DNA of 64,000 bases from Sulfurimicrobium sp031426915. Lineage in GTDB: Bacteria > Pseudomonadota > Gammaproteobacteria > Burkholderiales > Sulfuricellaceae. Where the stretch lies: assembly GCA_031426915.1 (NCBI GenBank), contig JASJPB010000002.1:124001-188000 (forward strand). The letters run 5' to 3'. Under the pieces are notes generated by a model, which ran no database searches, was not told the origin of the DNA, and saw nothing but the letters and a program-made list of their open reading frames with translations. Position 1 is the stretch's first letter. Each line of letters opens with the position of its first letter. Shown here one piece after another: positions 26,544 to 34,334 of the stretch. The position numbers were made by a program, and so were the translations under genes.

Positions 26544-27419
26544 TTACTTGGCTGGCGCTGCTGCCGGTGCTGCTGCCGGTGCCGGCACATCCATGATTTC
26601 GATCTTGGCCTTGGCCTTGAGGTCGTCCACCAGTTTTTTCAGGCTTTGTTGTTGCACCTGCTGGGTCAGGCCGGGCTTGACCTGGTCGAAGGGAGGCGCC
26701 TGCATCGGGCGGGAGTCTTCCAGCATGATTACGTGATAGCCGAATTGGCTTTTGACCGGCTCGCCGGTGAACTTGCCTTTTTCCAGCTTGGCCACAGCCG
26801 CACCGAATTCCGGCACCATGCTGCGTGTGTCGAACCAGCCCAGATCGCCGCCGTTAGCCTTGGAACCTGGGTCCTTGGATTTTTCCTTGGCCAGTTTGTC
26901 GAATTGCTTGGCGTCTTTCTTCAGCTTGGCGATGATGTCCTTGGCCTCGGCTTCCTTCTCCACCAGGATGTGACGTGCCTTGTATTCGGTGCCGGTCATC
27001 TGGGCCTTGATCTTATCGTACTCAGCCTTGAGCATGTCGTCGCTGACCGGGGTGCTCTTGATGTAATCCTGCACGAAGGCGTTTGCCAGGATGGATTGCT
27101 TGGTCAATTCGATCTGATCCAGTACCTCGGGACTCTTGTCCAGACCCTTTTTCGTGGCTTCCTGGGAGACGATGAGCTGCATTGCCAGTTGGTCGATGAT
27201 GGTCTTGCGGGTGTCAGGGCTATCCGGTTGGCCCATGCCGGCGCGTTGTTTGACCAGCATATCAACGCGGTTCTTGCTGATGGCGGTGCCATTCACGGTA
27301 GCGGCGACGCCGTCCTTGCCGGCGGCAGAAGTTTTCGCGGGCTCGCTGGCATTGCAGGCGCTCAGAGTGAGCAGTGAGGCTGCACTTGCCAGCAGAATAC
27401 GGGATTTGATCGACATCAT
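26544..27419 (-). CDS. Parvulin-type peptidyl-prolyl isomerase lipoprotein
   Basis: This 291-residue protein has a lipoprotein signal: basic start, hydrophobic stretch and lipobox LTLSAC (cysteine near residue 24). A SurA/PrsA-like chaperone region follows, then a parvulin domain with YKARHILVEKEAEA, GGDLGWFDTRSMVPEF and FGYHVIMLED. The tail is Ala/Pro repeats. It should assist folding of exported proteins. The ATG at 27419 follows AAGGAAA; a second ATG is adjacent. In this gene order (yciB-yciI-bolA-parvulin) it is common in betaproteobacteria. EpsD-like parvulins are an alternative. Confidence 0.9.
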   Translation of the reverse strand: MMSIKSRILLASAASLLTLSACNASEPAKTSAAGKDGVAATVNGTAISKNRVDMLVKQRAGMGQPDSPDTRKTIIDQLAMQLIVSQEATKKGLDKSPEVLDQIELTKQSILANAFVQDYIKSTPVSDDMLKAEYDKIKAQMTGTEYKARHILVEKEAEAKDIIAKLKKDAKQFDKLAKEKSKDPGSKANGGDLGWFDTRSMVPEFGAAVAKLEKGKFTGEPVKSQFGYHVIMLEDSRPMQAPPFDQVKPGLTQQVQQQSLKKLVDDLKAKAKIEIMDVPAPAAAPAAAPAK

Positions 27420-27469
27420 ATGGGTTTCCTTATTGTATTGAAGCAATAGTTAAACTTGGGCCGCCCGGA

Positions 27470-27733
27470 TTATAGCTCCCCCGGAGCATATGCGCTTATG
27501 CTGAGGGCATGAATCCGGGTTTGCATTAAATCGCCGAGGGAATTATATATCATGCGGTGGCGGGAAATCGTCATCTTTCCTTCAAACTGCGGTGAAACAA
27601 TGGTCAGGGTGTAATGTCCGCCGCCGCCCTTTGCGCCTTCGTGACCGGCGTGCAAAGCGCTTTCGTCGCCGATTTCCAGCGCTTCGGGTTGGAGTGAGGC
27701 AAGCCTTTGCCGGATAAGTTCAATGGTATTCAT
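27470..27733 (-). CDS. bolA: BolA family protein
   Basis: This 87-residue BolA domain protein contains IRQRLASLQPEALEIGDES, a glycine-rich loop with histidines (HAGHEGAKGGGGHY) and HRMIYNSLGDLM, where the His and loop residues can bind an Fe-S cluster with a glutaredoxin. Its ATG overlaps the yciI stop (ATGA), so translation is coupled. Confidence 0.95.
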   Translation of the reverse strand: MNTIELIRQRLASLQPEALEIGDESALHAGHEGAKGGGGHYTLTIVSPQFEGKMTISRHRMIYNSLGDLMQTRIHALSISAYAPGEL

Positions 27734-28032
27734 GCGGGCAACACTTTCTTGAAGGGTTTGATGTCGACGCGGGCATAAACGCCGGCGCTCACATAAGGAT
27801 CGGCTTCCGCCCATGTCTTTGCGGCATGCAGGGATTCGAATTCGGCCACGATCAGGCTGCCGCTGAAACCCGCCGGCCCTGGCTCCGGGCTGTCGATGGC
27901 GGGGAAGGGGCCGGCCAGCATCAGGCGGCCGTTGTTTTGCAGTTCGGCAAGTCGCGCCAGGTGAGCGGGGCGGGCGGCAAGGCGCTGATCGAGGCTGCCT
28001 GGCGTGTCTTCAGCGAAAATTGCGTAAAGCAT
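27730..28032 (-). CDS. yciI: YciI family protein
   Basis: This 100-residue YciI-like ferredoxin-fold protein starts MLYAIFAEDTPGSLDQRL and contains RPAHLARL with the conserved histidine, AGPF, GSLIVAEF and ADPYVSAGVY. The family has a putative His-Asp active site; the biochemical role is not established. It lies between yciB (9 bases) and bolA (4-base overlap). Confidence 0.93.
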   Translation of the reverse strand: MLYAIFAEDTPGSLDQRLAARPAHLARLAELQNNGRLMLAGPFPAIDSPEPGPAGFSGSLIVAEFESLHAAKTWAEADPYVSAGVYARVDIKPFKKVLPA

Positions 28033-28041
28033 CAGGGCTCC

Positions 28042-28575
28042 TCATTTTTCATCTTCGATATATTTCGAAAGCATCAAACCTTGCAGGATCACGAAGACGA
28101 ACATCAGTCCCATGCTGCCGAACAGCTTGAAATTGACCCAGGTGTCGGTGGAAAAATTGAAGGCGATATAAAGATTGGCGCATCCCATCACCAGGAAAAA
28201 CAGCACCCAGCTCAGATTCAAATTGCGCCACACGAAGTCCGGGGCGGAAAACTGTTTTTCCATCATGGTGCGGATCAGGTTCTTGCGGAAAAACGTCGCG
28301 CTGATCGTCAATACCGTGGCAAACAGCCAGTAAAGGACGGTGGGCTTCCACTTGATGAAGGTTTCATCGTGCAGGAACAAGGTCGCGCCGCCGAACAGCG
28401 TGATGATGGCCAGGCTCACCCACAGCATGGTGTCCACCTTGCGGTGGCGTACCCAGACCCAGCCGATCTGGGCGAAGGTGGCGACAATCGCAACGGCGGT
28501 GGCAGTATAGATGCCATAGATCTTGAAAGCAGCGAAGAACAGGATGATGGGAAAGAAATCGAACAGAAATTTCAT
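28042..28575 (-). CDS. yciB: Inner membrane septation protein YciB
   Basis: This 177-residue integral membrane protein has about five helices and the YciB signature MKFLFDFFPIILFFAAFKIY at the start, KPTVLYWLF, NLSWVLFFLVMGCANLYIA and FKLFG. YciB (IspZ) affects septum formation and envelope synthesis in the inner membrane. It is the first gene of the yciB-yciI-bolA-parvulin operon and divergent from the RNase AM gene. Confidence 0.95.
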   Translation of the reverse strand: MKFLFDFFPIILFFAAFKIYGIYTATAVAIVATFAQIGWVWVRHRKVDTMLWVSLAIITLFGGATLFLHDETFIKWKPTVLYWLFATVLTISATFFRKNLIRTMMEKQFSAPDFVWRNLNLSWVLFFLVMGCANLYIAFNFSTDTWVNFKLFGSMGLMFVFVILQGLMLSKYIEDEK

Positions 28576-28593
28576 ATGGGTGGTATGGCTTCA

Positions 28594-28622
28594 TTTCAAT
28601 AGACTGAGCATTTTGCTATGAT
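28594..28622 (+). promoter_or_regulatory. Candidate promoter for the RNase AM gene
   Basis: TTTCAA (28594-28599), a 17-base spacer and TATGAT (28617-28622) preceded by TGC (extended -10) lie in the divergent gap upstream of the PHP gene. The -35 is weak, but the extended -10 compensates. Confidence 0.5.
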
Positions 28623-28651
28623 TAGGCCCCTTGTTACAAGTTCCCCATTGC

Positions 28652-29518
28652 ATGCCCACCATTGACTTGCACAGTCATTCCACTATTTCAGACGGCACCT
28701 ACACGCCAAGCGAGCTGGTTAGATACGCAGCCGCCCAGGGGGTTGAGGTCATGGCGCTCACCGATCATGACGATGTGGGCGGACTGGAAGAAGCCCGTGC
28801 CATTGCCGGAGAACTGGGCATCTGCCTGATCAATGGGGTCGAGATTTCCGTCACCTGGAACGGGCGCACCATCCACATCGTCGGCCTGCGCATTGATCCT
28901 ACCCATGTGGACTTGCTGGCTGGACTGGAAGCGATCCGTGCCGGACGCCTGACCCGAGCCGAAGCCATCGCGGCTGAACTGGACAAGGCCGGCATCAGCG
29001 GTAGCCTGGCCGGGGCGCATGGATATGCGCAGGAACGCATTATCAGCCGTACCCATTTTGCCCGTTTCCTGGTGGCTCATGGTCATGCCAAGGACGTCAA
29101 GGCGGTATTCAAAAAATATCTCGTCAAGGGCAAGCCGGGACATGTCTCCCACCGCTGGGCGGATATGACGCAAGCCATCGGCTGGATCAAGGATAGCGGC
29201 GGGGTGGCAGTGCTCGCCCATCCGGGTCGCTACGACATCGGAAAAACGACCTTGCATGCACTGTTTTCAGCGTTCAAGGAGGCGGGCGGCGAAGCGGTGG
29301 AGGTAGTGTCGGGCAGCCATACCCCGCAGCAGTACCTTCAATTTGCCGATTTCGCCAAACAATATGGCCTGTTGGCGTCGGTCGGCTCTGACTATCACGG
29401 CCCAGCGCATAACTATTACGATATGGGCAGGCTGCCGCCCTTGCCGGCCGGTTGCATGCCGGTATGGCAGGGCTGGCCCGAACTGGCCCGCTTCGACAAC
29501 CCGCATGCCTGCACCTGA
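28652..29518 (+). CDS. rnm: PHP-domain 5'-3' exoribonuclease RNase AM
   Basis: This 288-residue PHP phosphoesterase has DLHSHSTISDGTYTPSELV, ALTDHDDVGG, NGVEISVTW, VLAHPGRYD and SVGSDYHGP, the complete set of metal ligands. E. coli RNase AM (YciV/TrpH) trims the 5' ends of ribosomal RNAs and degrades short oligonucleotides. The ATG at 28652 gives the DLHSH start; an upstream TTG is less likely. It is followed by yciO. Confidence 0.92.
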   Translation: MPTIDLHSHSTISDGTYTPSELVRYAAAQGVEVMALTDHDDVGGLEEARAIAGELGICLINGVEISVTWNGRTIHIVGLRIDPTHVDLLAGLEAIRAGRLTRAEAIAAELDKAGISGSLAGAHGYAQERIISRTHFARFLVAHGHAKDVKAVFKKYLVKGKPGHVSHRWADMTQAIGWIKDSGGVAVLAHPGRYDIGKTTLHALFSAFKEAGGEAVEVVSGSHTPQQYLQFADFAKQYGLLASVGSDYHGPAHNYYDMGRLPPLPAGCMPVWQGWPELARFDNPHACT

Positions 29519-29534
29519 AACCGGAAACGACTTC

Positions 29535-30164
29535 ATGGCTCAATTCTTTACTGTTCATCCCGACAATCCCCAGTCGCGCCTGATCCATCAGGCAGTTGAA
29601 ATCATCAAAAATGGTGGCGTGGTGGTGTATCCCACCGATTCCTGCTACGCCCTGGGCTGCCATCTCGGCGACAAGGAGGCGATGCAGCGCATCCGCGACA
29701 TACGGGGTGTGGACGAGCGCCACCATTTCACGCTGGTGTGTCGCGACCTTTCCGAACTGGCGCATTACGCGCGGGTGGACAACAAGCAATATCGCCTGCT
29801 CAAAGCCAATACGCCGGGCAGCTACACCTTCATCCTGCAGGCCACCAAGGAAGTGCCGCGCCGTCTGCAGCACCCCAAGCGCGCCACGATCGGCCTCAGG
29901 GTCCCGGACCACGCGGTGGCGCTGGCCTTGCTGGAAGATTTGAACGAGCCTTTGCTGAGTTCCACCCTGATGTTGCCGGGAGACGATGAGCCCCTTAGCG
30001 ACGGCGAGGAAATCCGCGATCGCCTGGAAAAACACGTGGACCTGATTCTCGACAGCGGCAGTTGCTGCATCGGGATGTCCACCGTGATCGACCTGACCGG
30101 CAGCGAGCCGGTATTGATCCGCGCCGGCAAGGGCAGTCTGGAACCTTTCGGGTTGGAAGACTGA
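29535..30164 (+). CDS. yciO: YciO/YrdC/Sua5 family protein
   Basis: This 209-residue YrdC-fold protein has GGVVVYPTDSCYALGC and KANTPGSYTFILQATKEVPRR, the YciO variant of the KRP-type nucleotide pocket. It is related to threonylcarbamoyl-AMP synthase TsaC but belongs to the YciO branch, whose main role is less clear. The stop overlaps the next start (TGATG). The order RNase AM-YciO-M50-TrpRS is a conserved betaproteobacterial block. Confidence 0.92.
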   Translation: MAQFFTVHPDNPQSRLIHQAVEIIKNGGVVVYPTDSCYALGCHLGDKEAMQRIRDIRGVDERHHFTLVCRDLSELAHYARVDNKQYRLLKANTPGSYTFILQATKEVPRRLQHPKRATIGLRVPDHAVALALLEDLNEPLLSSTLMLPGDDEPLSDGEEIRDRLEKHVDLILDSGSCCIGMSTVIDLTGSEPVLIRAGKGSLEPFGLED

Positions 30165-30850
30165 TGCAAACGAACCTGATACTGGAGTTGATCCAGCATC
30201 TCTCGGCCCTGTCGCTGCCGCAGCAAATCGCCGTTTCGCTGATCCCCGTCCTGCTCGCCATCACCTTGCACGAGGCGGCTCACGGCTACGCCGCCAAACA
30301 CTTCGGCGACACCACCGCCTACATGCTGGGGCGCATCAGCCTCAACCCACTGCGCCACATCGACCCCATTGGCACGGTGCTGGTGCCCCTGGTGACGCTG
30401 GCTCTGGGCGGCATCCTGTTCGGCTGGGCCAAGCCGGTACCGGTGAATTTCGGTCATCTGCGCAATCCCAAGAAAGACATGTTGTGGGTGGCGGCCGCCG
30501 GTCCCGGCACCAATCTGCTGATGGCCCTGTTCTGGGGCCTGGTGGTGAAAATTTCCACAGTCATGCCGCAGGTCACCCAGTCGGTCGAAATGTTCATCCT
30601 CATGGGCGCGGTCGGGGTATGGATCAACACCGTGCTCATGGTGCTGAACCTGTTGCCGCTGCTGCCGCTGGATGGCGGGCGCATCGCGGTGAGTCTGCTG
30701 CCGTCGCGTCTGGCCTACAGCTATGCGCGGATCGAACCCTACGGCATGATTATTCTGGTGCTGCTGCTGTTTTCCGGTGCGCTGAACGTCATCCTGTGGC
30801 CGATGATCGGTTTCACCATGGCGCTTATCTCCTCTCTTTTTGGACTCTGA
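30164..30850 (+). CDS. Site-2 protease family (M50) membrane metalloprotease
   Basis: This 228-residue polytopic membrane protein has the zinc motif HEAAH (in ITLHEAAHGYAAKHFGD) and the third-ligand segment LPLLPLDGGRI. These are the features of the short, PDZ-less M50B proteases. It probably cleaves membrane-spanning substrates; none is known. It sits between yciO and trpS. Confidence 0.92.
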   Translation: MQTNLILELIQHLSALSLPQQIAVSLIPVLLAITLHEAAHGYAAKHFGDTTAYMLGRISLNPLRHIDPIGTVLVPLVTLALGGILFGWAKPVPVNFGHLRNPKKDMLWVAAAGPGTNLLMALFWGLVVKISTVMPQVTQSVEMFILMGAVGVWINTVLMVLNLLPLLPLDGGRIAVSLLPSRLAYSYARIEPYGMIILVLLLFSGALNVILWPMIGFTMALISSLFGL

Positions 30851-30868
30851 CAAGGACGTTTGACTAAC

Positions 30869-32071
30869 ATGTATCAGGAACGTGTGTTATCCGGCATGCG
30901 CCCCACCGGCGGCCTGCATCTTGGCCACTACCACGGCGTGCTGAAAAACTGGGTGGATTTGCAGCATGAATTCGAATGCCTGTTCTTTGTTGCCGACTGG
31001 CACGCGCTCACCACCCACTACGACACCCCGGAGGTGATCGAGCAGAACGTGTGGGAAATGGTGATCGACTGGCTCGCCGCCGGTGTCGATCCGTCCAACG
31101 CCACGCTGTTCATCCAGTCGCGCGTGCCGGAGCATGCCGAGCTGCACCTGCTGCTGTCCATGATGACGCCGCTGGGCTGGCTGGAACGTGTGCCGACCTA
31201 CAAGGACCAGCAGGAAAAGCTGTCGGAAAAGGATCTGAGCACCTACGGCTTCCTCGGTTACCCCTTGCTGCAAAGTGCCGACATCCTGATCTACCGCGCC
31301 AACAAGGTGCCGGTAGGCGAGGACCAGGTGCCGCACATCGAGTTCACGCGCGAAATCGCACGCCGCTTCAACCACCTCTATGGGCGCGAACCCGGCTTCG
31401 AGGAAAAGGCCGAAGCCGCGGTGAAAAAACTCGGCAGCAAGCGCGCCAAGCTTTACGAGGAACTGCGCAAGCGCTACCAGGAACAGGGTGACGACGAGGC
31501 GCTGGAATCCGCCCACGCGCTGCTCAACGAGCAGCAGAACCTGTCGCTGGGCGACCGCGAGCGCCTGTTCGGCTTCCTCGAAGGCGGCGGCAAGATGATC
31601 CTGGTGGAACCTGAGTCGTTGCTCACCGCCGCCTCGCGCATGCCGGGCCTGGATGGGCAGAAAATGTCCAAGTCCTACCACAACACCATCACGCTGCGCG
31701 AAGACGCCGACAGCGTGAACAGGAAGATCCGTACCATGCCCACCGACCCCGCACGGGTGCGTCGCACCGACCCGGGCGACCCGGCCAAGTGCCCGGTGTG
31801 GTCCTTCCACATGGTCTATTCCAACGACGCCACGCGCGAATGGGTGCAACAGGGCTGCAAGAGCGCCGGCATCGGCTGCATCGAATGCAAGCAGCCGGTG
31901 ATCGAGGCCGTGCTGAGGGAACAGGAACCGATGCGCGAACGCGCCAAAATGTACGAGGAAGACCCGACCCTGGTGCGCAACATCATCGCCGACGGCTGCG
32001 AAAAAGCGCGCAAGCTGGCGAACGAGACCATGCGCGACGTGAGGGAGGCGATGGGGTTGAATTACGGTTAA
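30869..32071 (+). CDS. trpS: Tryptophanyl-tRNA synthetase with Fe-S type cysteine motif
   Basis: This 400-residue class I enzyme has GGLHLGHYHGVLKNW (HIGH) and GQKMSKSYHNT. It carries an internal insertion compared with the short E. coli type. Four cysteines are spaced C-x21-C-x6-C-x2-C (residues about 308-340), close to the C-x22-C-x6-C-x2-C ligands of a [4Fe-4S] cluster near the anticodon-binding region of Thermotoga TrpRS. ATG at 30869 gives the family start MYQERVLSGMRPTGG; a TTG three codons earlier lies closer to the AGGA site and cannot be excluded. Confidence 0.95.
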   Translation: MYQERVLSGMRPTGGLHLGHYHGVLKNWVDLQHEFECLFFVADWHALTTHYDTPEVIEQNVWEMVIDWLAAGVDPSNATLFIQSRVPEHAELHLLLSMMTPLGWLERVPTYKDQQEKLSEKDLSTYGFLGYPLLQSADILIYRANKVPVGEDQVPHIEFTREIARRFNHLYGREPGFEEKAEAAVKKLGSKRAKLYEELRKRYQEQGDDEALESAHALLNEQQNLSLGDRERLFGFLEGGGKMILVEPESLLTAASRMPGLDGQKMSKSYHNTITLREDADSVNRKIRTMPTDPARVRRTDPGDPAKCPVWSFHMVYSNDATREWVQQGCKSAGIGCIECKQPVIEAVLREQEPMRERAKMYEEDPTLVRNIIADGCEKARKLANETMRDVREAMGLNYG

Positions 32072-32146
32072 ATTTATTTGCATGGAACTCCCCGCAAAGT
32101 GATCAAACAGGGCATTTCAAATCATTTTCGACGCGAAGCCATAATC

Positions 32147-32296
32147 ATGGCAGGGTTGTTATTTGTCCTGATATTGCTCGGTTTAATTGCTTCATTTATC
32201 GGCCCATACATCATCCGTTATATCGAAGTTGATCGGTGCCTGGATTCTGGAGGTAAATACAATTACGAGACTAGCCGTTGCCTTCACGAAAAGTGA
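32147..32296 (+). CDS. Small single-helix membrane protein (49 aa)
   Basis: The protein starts MAGLLFVLILLGLIASFIG, giving one membrane helix (about 3-24), then a short outer or inner tail YIEVDRCLDSGGKYNYETSR ending CLHEK. The CLDSGG-x-YNYET-x-x-C pattern with two cysteines looks like a conserved small domain seen in other unnamed bacterial proteins. It follows trpS by 75 bases. The ribosome site is weak. Function unknown. Confidence 0.6.
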   Translation: MAGLLFVLILLGLIASFIGPYIIRYIEVDRCLDSGGKYNYETSRCLHEK

Positions 32297-32317
32297 TGCC
32301 TGTGACTTGGTAGTTGC

Positions 32318-32349
32318 ATAGGTTGGGTAAAGGCGCAGCGTTGCCCAAC
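32318..32349 (+). repeat. Degenerate REP hairpin next to the transposase
   Basis: ATAGGTTGGG, a middle with GGCGCAGCG, then CCCAAC form a stem-loop with an ATAG head. It has the layout of the GTAG-headed REPs at 16931 and 51786. It lies just outside the transposase unit. Confidence 0.55.
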
Positions 32350-32398
32350 TGCATCGAGCGTTTGGCTTGGCACACCTACACGGGTCTTGACCCCCAGA

Positions 32399-33330
32399 GG
32401 GGTCAGGTCTTGCCTTTTGCCTTCTCAACTTCCCAAGCGCCCACAATACGACTCACCCTAGCCACCGATAGACCAATCTCTCTCGCTATCGCGCTCATGG
32501 TGTACCCGCCTTCGGTATGCGCAAGCGCAATGGCCTCGTTCCGGGAACGAGTGGCGAAGTAAGATGCCAACTCCTTGGGCTGCGGTCGCCGCTGGACACT
32601 CGGTATATTGGACGCCCCCGCCTGCTCCGGGGCCAACAAGGCCTGCATGCGCGTTATGAATGCCTCATCGCCCAAATACATTTGCGCCCTGAGCGCGTCG
32701 TCCCACAGCCTCACGCCCTTGCCACGCGCCACCAGCGTCGCATAGCGCTTGGCGGCCAGCGCGCGGTCACGGCCAGAAATGGCATCCCGCCCCAGCAAAT
32801 AGCCATGCACCGCCGCCGAATCCAGCCAGGCAGGCGCGTCCGCCTGACCCACATGCGCGCGGTAACTGCTCCAAGGCCATTGCGCCGCCTCCGCCACCAT
32901 GCCCGCTCGCACCGGATTCAAATCCACATAGCGGCACACCTCAAGCAAATAGGCATCCCGATCCACCAGAATTCCCTTGAACCGCCCCTGGAACAAATGG
33001 CCCACCTTGCCATGGCGGCGATTGTAGGCCTGGGTATAAACCCCGTTGACCTGCCGCATAAGCCCCGACAAATTTGCGCGGCGCGTGTGCAGCACCAAGT
33101 GGTAGTGATTGTCCATCAGGCAAAACGCTAGCACGCAGGCATCAAATCGCTCCAAAGCCTGCGCAATGACATCGACAAATGCTATGCGATCGGTATCATC
33201 ATCGAAAATGGGCTCGCGCCGGTCACCGCGCGAAGTGACGTGGTAAACCGCGCCGGGAAATTCGATGCGCAGAGGTCTGGACATGGGGGTATGTTATCTA
33301 GGCTGGTGGCAAAAGGCAAGACCTGACCCC
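32399..33330 (-). mobile_element. REP-associated transposase unit with perfect 23-bp terminal inverted repeats
   Basis: The 23 bases at 32399-32421 are the exact reverse complement of 33308-33330 (right end ...CAAGACCTGACCCC). The unit is 932 bp and contains one transposase gene whose last codons lie in the left repeat. A third copy of the 23-mer is at 33408-33430. Y1 HUH transposases normally recognise hairpins and do not need terminal inverted repeats, so these ends are unusual and may be the recognised structures. Confidence 0.8.
32403..33284 (-). CDS. REP-associated tyrosine transposase (RAYT, Y1 HUH)
   Basis: This 293-residue IS200-like domain starts MSRPLRIEFPGAVYHVTSRG. The HUH motif is NHYHLVLHT and the catalytic tyrosine should be in NGVYTQAYNRRHG, followed by HLFQGRFKGILVDRD and YVDLNPVRAGMV. 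The C-terminal extension (about 190-293) includes a helix-turn-helix-like stretch (MSAIAREIGLSVARVSRIV). RAYTs cleave and join single-stranded REP hairpins and are mostly kept as single chromosomal genes. The stop codon is in the terminal repeat. The gene appears intact. Confidence 0.93.
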   Translation of the reverse strand: MSRPLRIEFPGAVYHVTSRGDRREPIFDDDTDRIAFVDVIAQALERFDACVLAFCLMDNHYHLVLHTRRANLSGLMRQVNGVYTQAYNRRHGKVGHLFQGRFKGILVDRDAYLLEVCRYVDLNPVRAGMVAEAAQWPWSSYRAHVGQADAPAWLDSAAVHGYLLGRDAISGRDRALAAKRYATLVARGKGVRLWDDALRAQMYLGDEAFITRMQALLAPEQAGASNIPSVQRRPQPKELASYFATRSRNEAIALAHTEGGYTMSAIAREIGLSVARVSRIVGAWEVEKAKGKT

Positions 33331-33440
33331 GTTGGCTCCGTGGTAAACCGCTCCGGGGAATTCGATGCGCAAAGGTCTGGACATGGGGGTATGTTAACCG
33401 GCGAGGTGGCAAAAGGCAAGACCTGACCCCGTGGGTTTCG
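33241..33440. repeat. 100-bp tandem duplication of the transposase 5' end
   Basis: 33241-33340 and 33341-33440 are direct repeats of exactly 100 bases with 12 differences by my count. Each copy contains the transposase start region (first 15 codons, minus strand) plus the 23-base terminal repeat. The outer copy is a remnant without a gene behind it. It abuts the first conserved codons of the Fic gene. Confidence 0.88.
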
Positions 33441-34190
33441 CAACACCGGGAAGCAGTCCTGGCGGCCAAGCCGCAGCCTCCTGCATTTGCGGTTTCGCCC
33501 GAAGATTACCTTGCCCAAATCGAGGCCATTCGGGTTGAGGACGCTTATCACAGTTTGTCGATCGAACGCTATCGGGTCACGCCAGAGCTCATTCGCAAAA
33601 TCGAACAAGAGCAATGGAATCCCGAGGAGAGCCATGATGATCAACGCCAAGTGGATGCCATGGCAGCCCGTGGCTATCTGGATGCTTTCAGTCTGGTCAA
33701 GGAAGATGCGGGTCGAGTATTTGCCGCCAGGGAGTCGGCTCCAGAGCTGTTTGCGCGGCTCTTTGCGGAACGGCATCAGTCCTGGTTCCAGAAACTATTC
33801 GGCCCTTCCGTGGATGCGGGAATTCTCGAGCGGAAAGATTTGGTCGGTTATCGGCGCCATATGGTCTTTCTGCGTGGATCGTTGCACTCGCCGCCGCACT
33901 ACGATTATATACGCGACGGCATGGAGGCATTGCGGGAGTGCTTCCTTGCGGAGCCCGATGCGTTCGTGCGAGCGGTGCTCGGCCACTGGCTCTTCGGGTT
34001 CATCCATCCCTACATGGACGGCAATGGCCGCATGGCGCGCTTTACCATGAATCTCATGTTGGCATCCGGAGGCTACCCCTGGACCGTGATTCATGTTGAG
34101 GATCGGGCAAGGTATATGGCTGCGCTCGAAAAGGCCAGTGTGGAAGATGATCTGGGGACGTTCGCGAACTTCGTTGGGGAATGTGTGTAA
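33441..34190 (+). pseudogene. 5'-truncated Fic (adenylyltransferase-type) gene
   Basis: The open frame holds a conserved Fic protein: EAVLAAKPQPPAFAVSPEDY, VEDAYHSLSIERYRVTPEL, and the catalytic Fic motif HPYMDGNGRMARF, then LASGGYPWTVIHVEDR. Fic proteins usually AMPylate targets. Family members extend about 100 residues further at the N-terminus; here homology begins right at the repeat edge (33440). No ATG is in frame; the first usable start is TTG at 33555, inside the inhibitory helix. That helix (S-x-x-x-E-G/N) reads SLSIER, with R in the last place. It is probably a remnant, though a short protein could still be made. Confidence 0.75.
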
Positions 34191-34231
34191 AGGGGTGATT
34201 CTCGGTGGATGGGTTTGCCAGCAATAACACG

Positions 34232-34259
34232 CTTGAAGCCAGCGCAACTCCGACCATCA
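34232..34259 (+). promoter_or_regulatory. Possible heat-shock (sigma32) promoter of lon
   Basis: CTTGAA (34232-34237), a 14-base spacer and GACCATCA (34252-34259) partly match the sigma32 consensus CTTGAA-N13-15-CCCCATnT. It lies about 75 bases before the lon start. The -10 half matches only in its CCAT core, so this is tentative. The rest of the 144-base gap shows nothing else. Confidence 0.35.
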
Positions 34260-34334
34260 ACCCGGAAGGCTCTTGAATTACGCGCATCCAGCCTCAGTTT
34301 CCTGTTTAAGAATTACATCAATCAGGGATCAAGC

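Noticed and set aside
30887..32083. 398-codon frame antisense to trpS
   Set aside because: Histidine- and glutamine-rich shadow of a certain synthetase gene; no family match.
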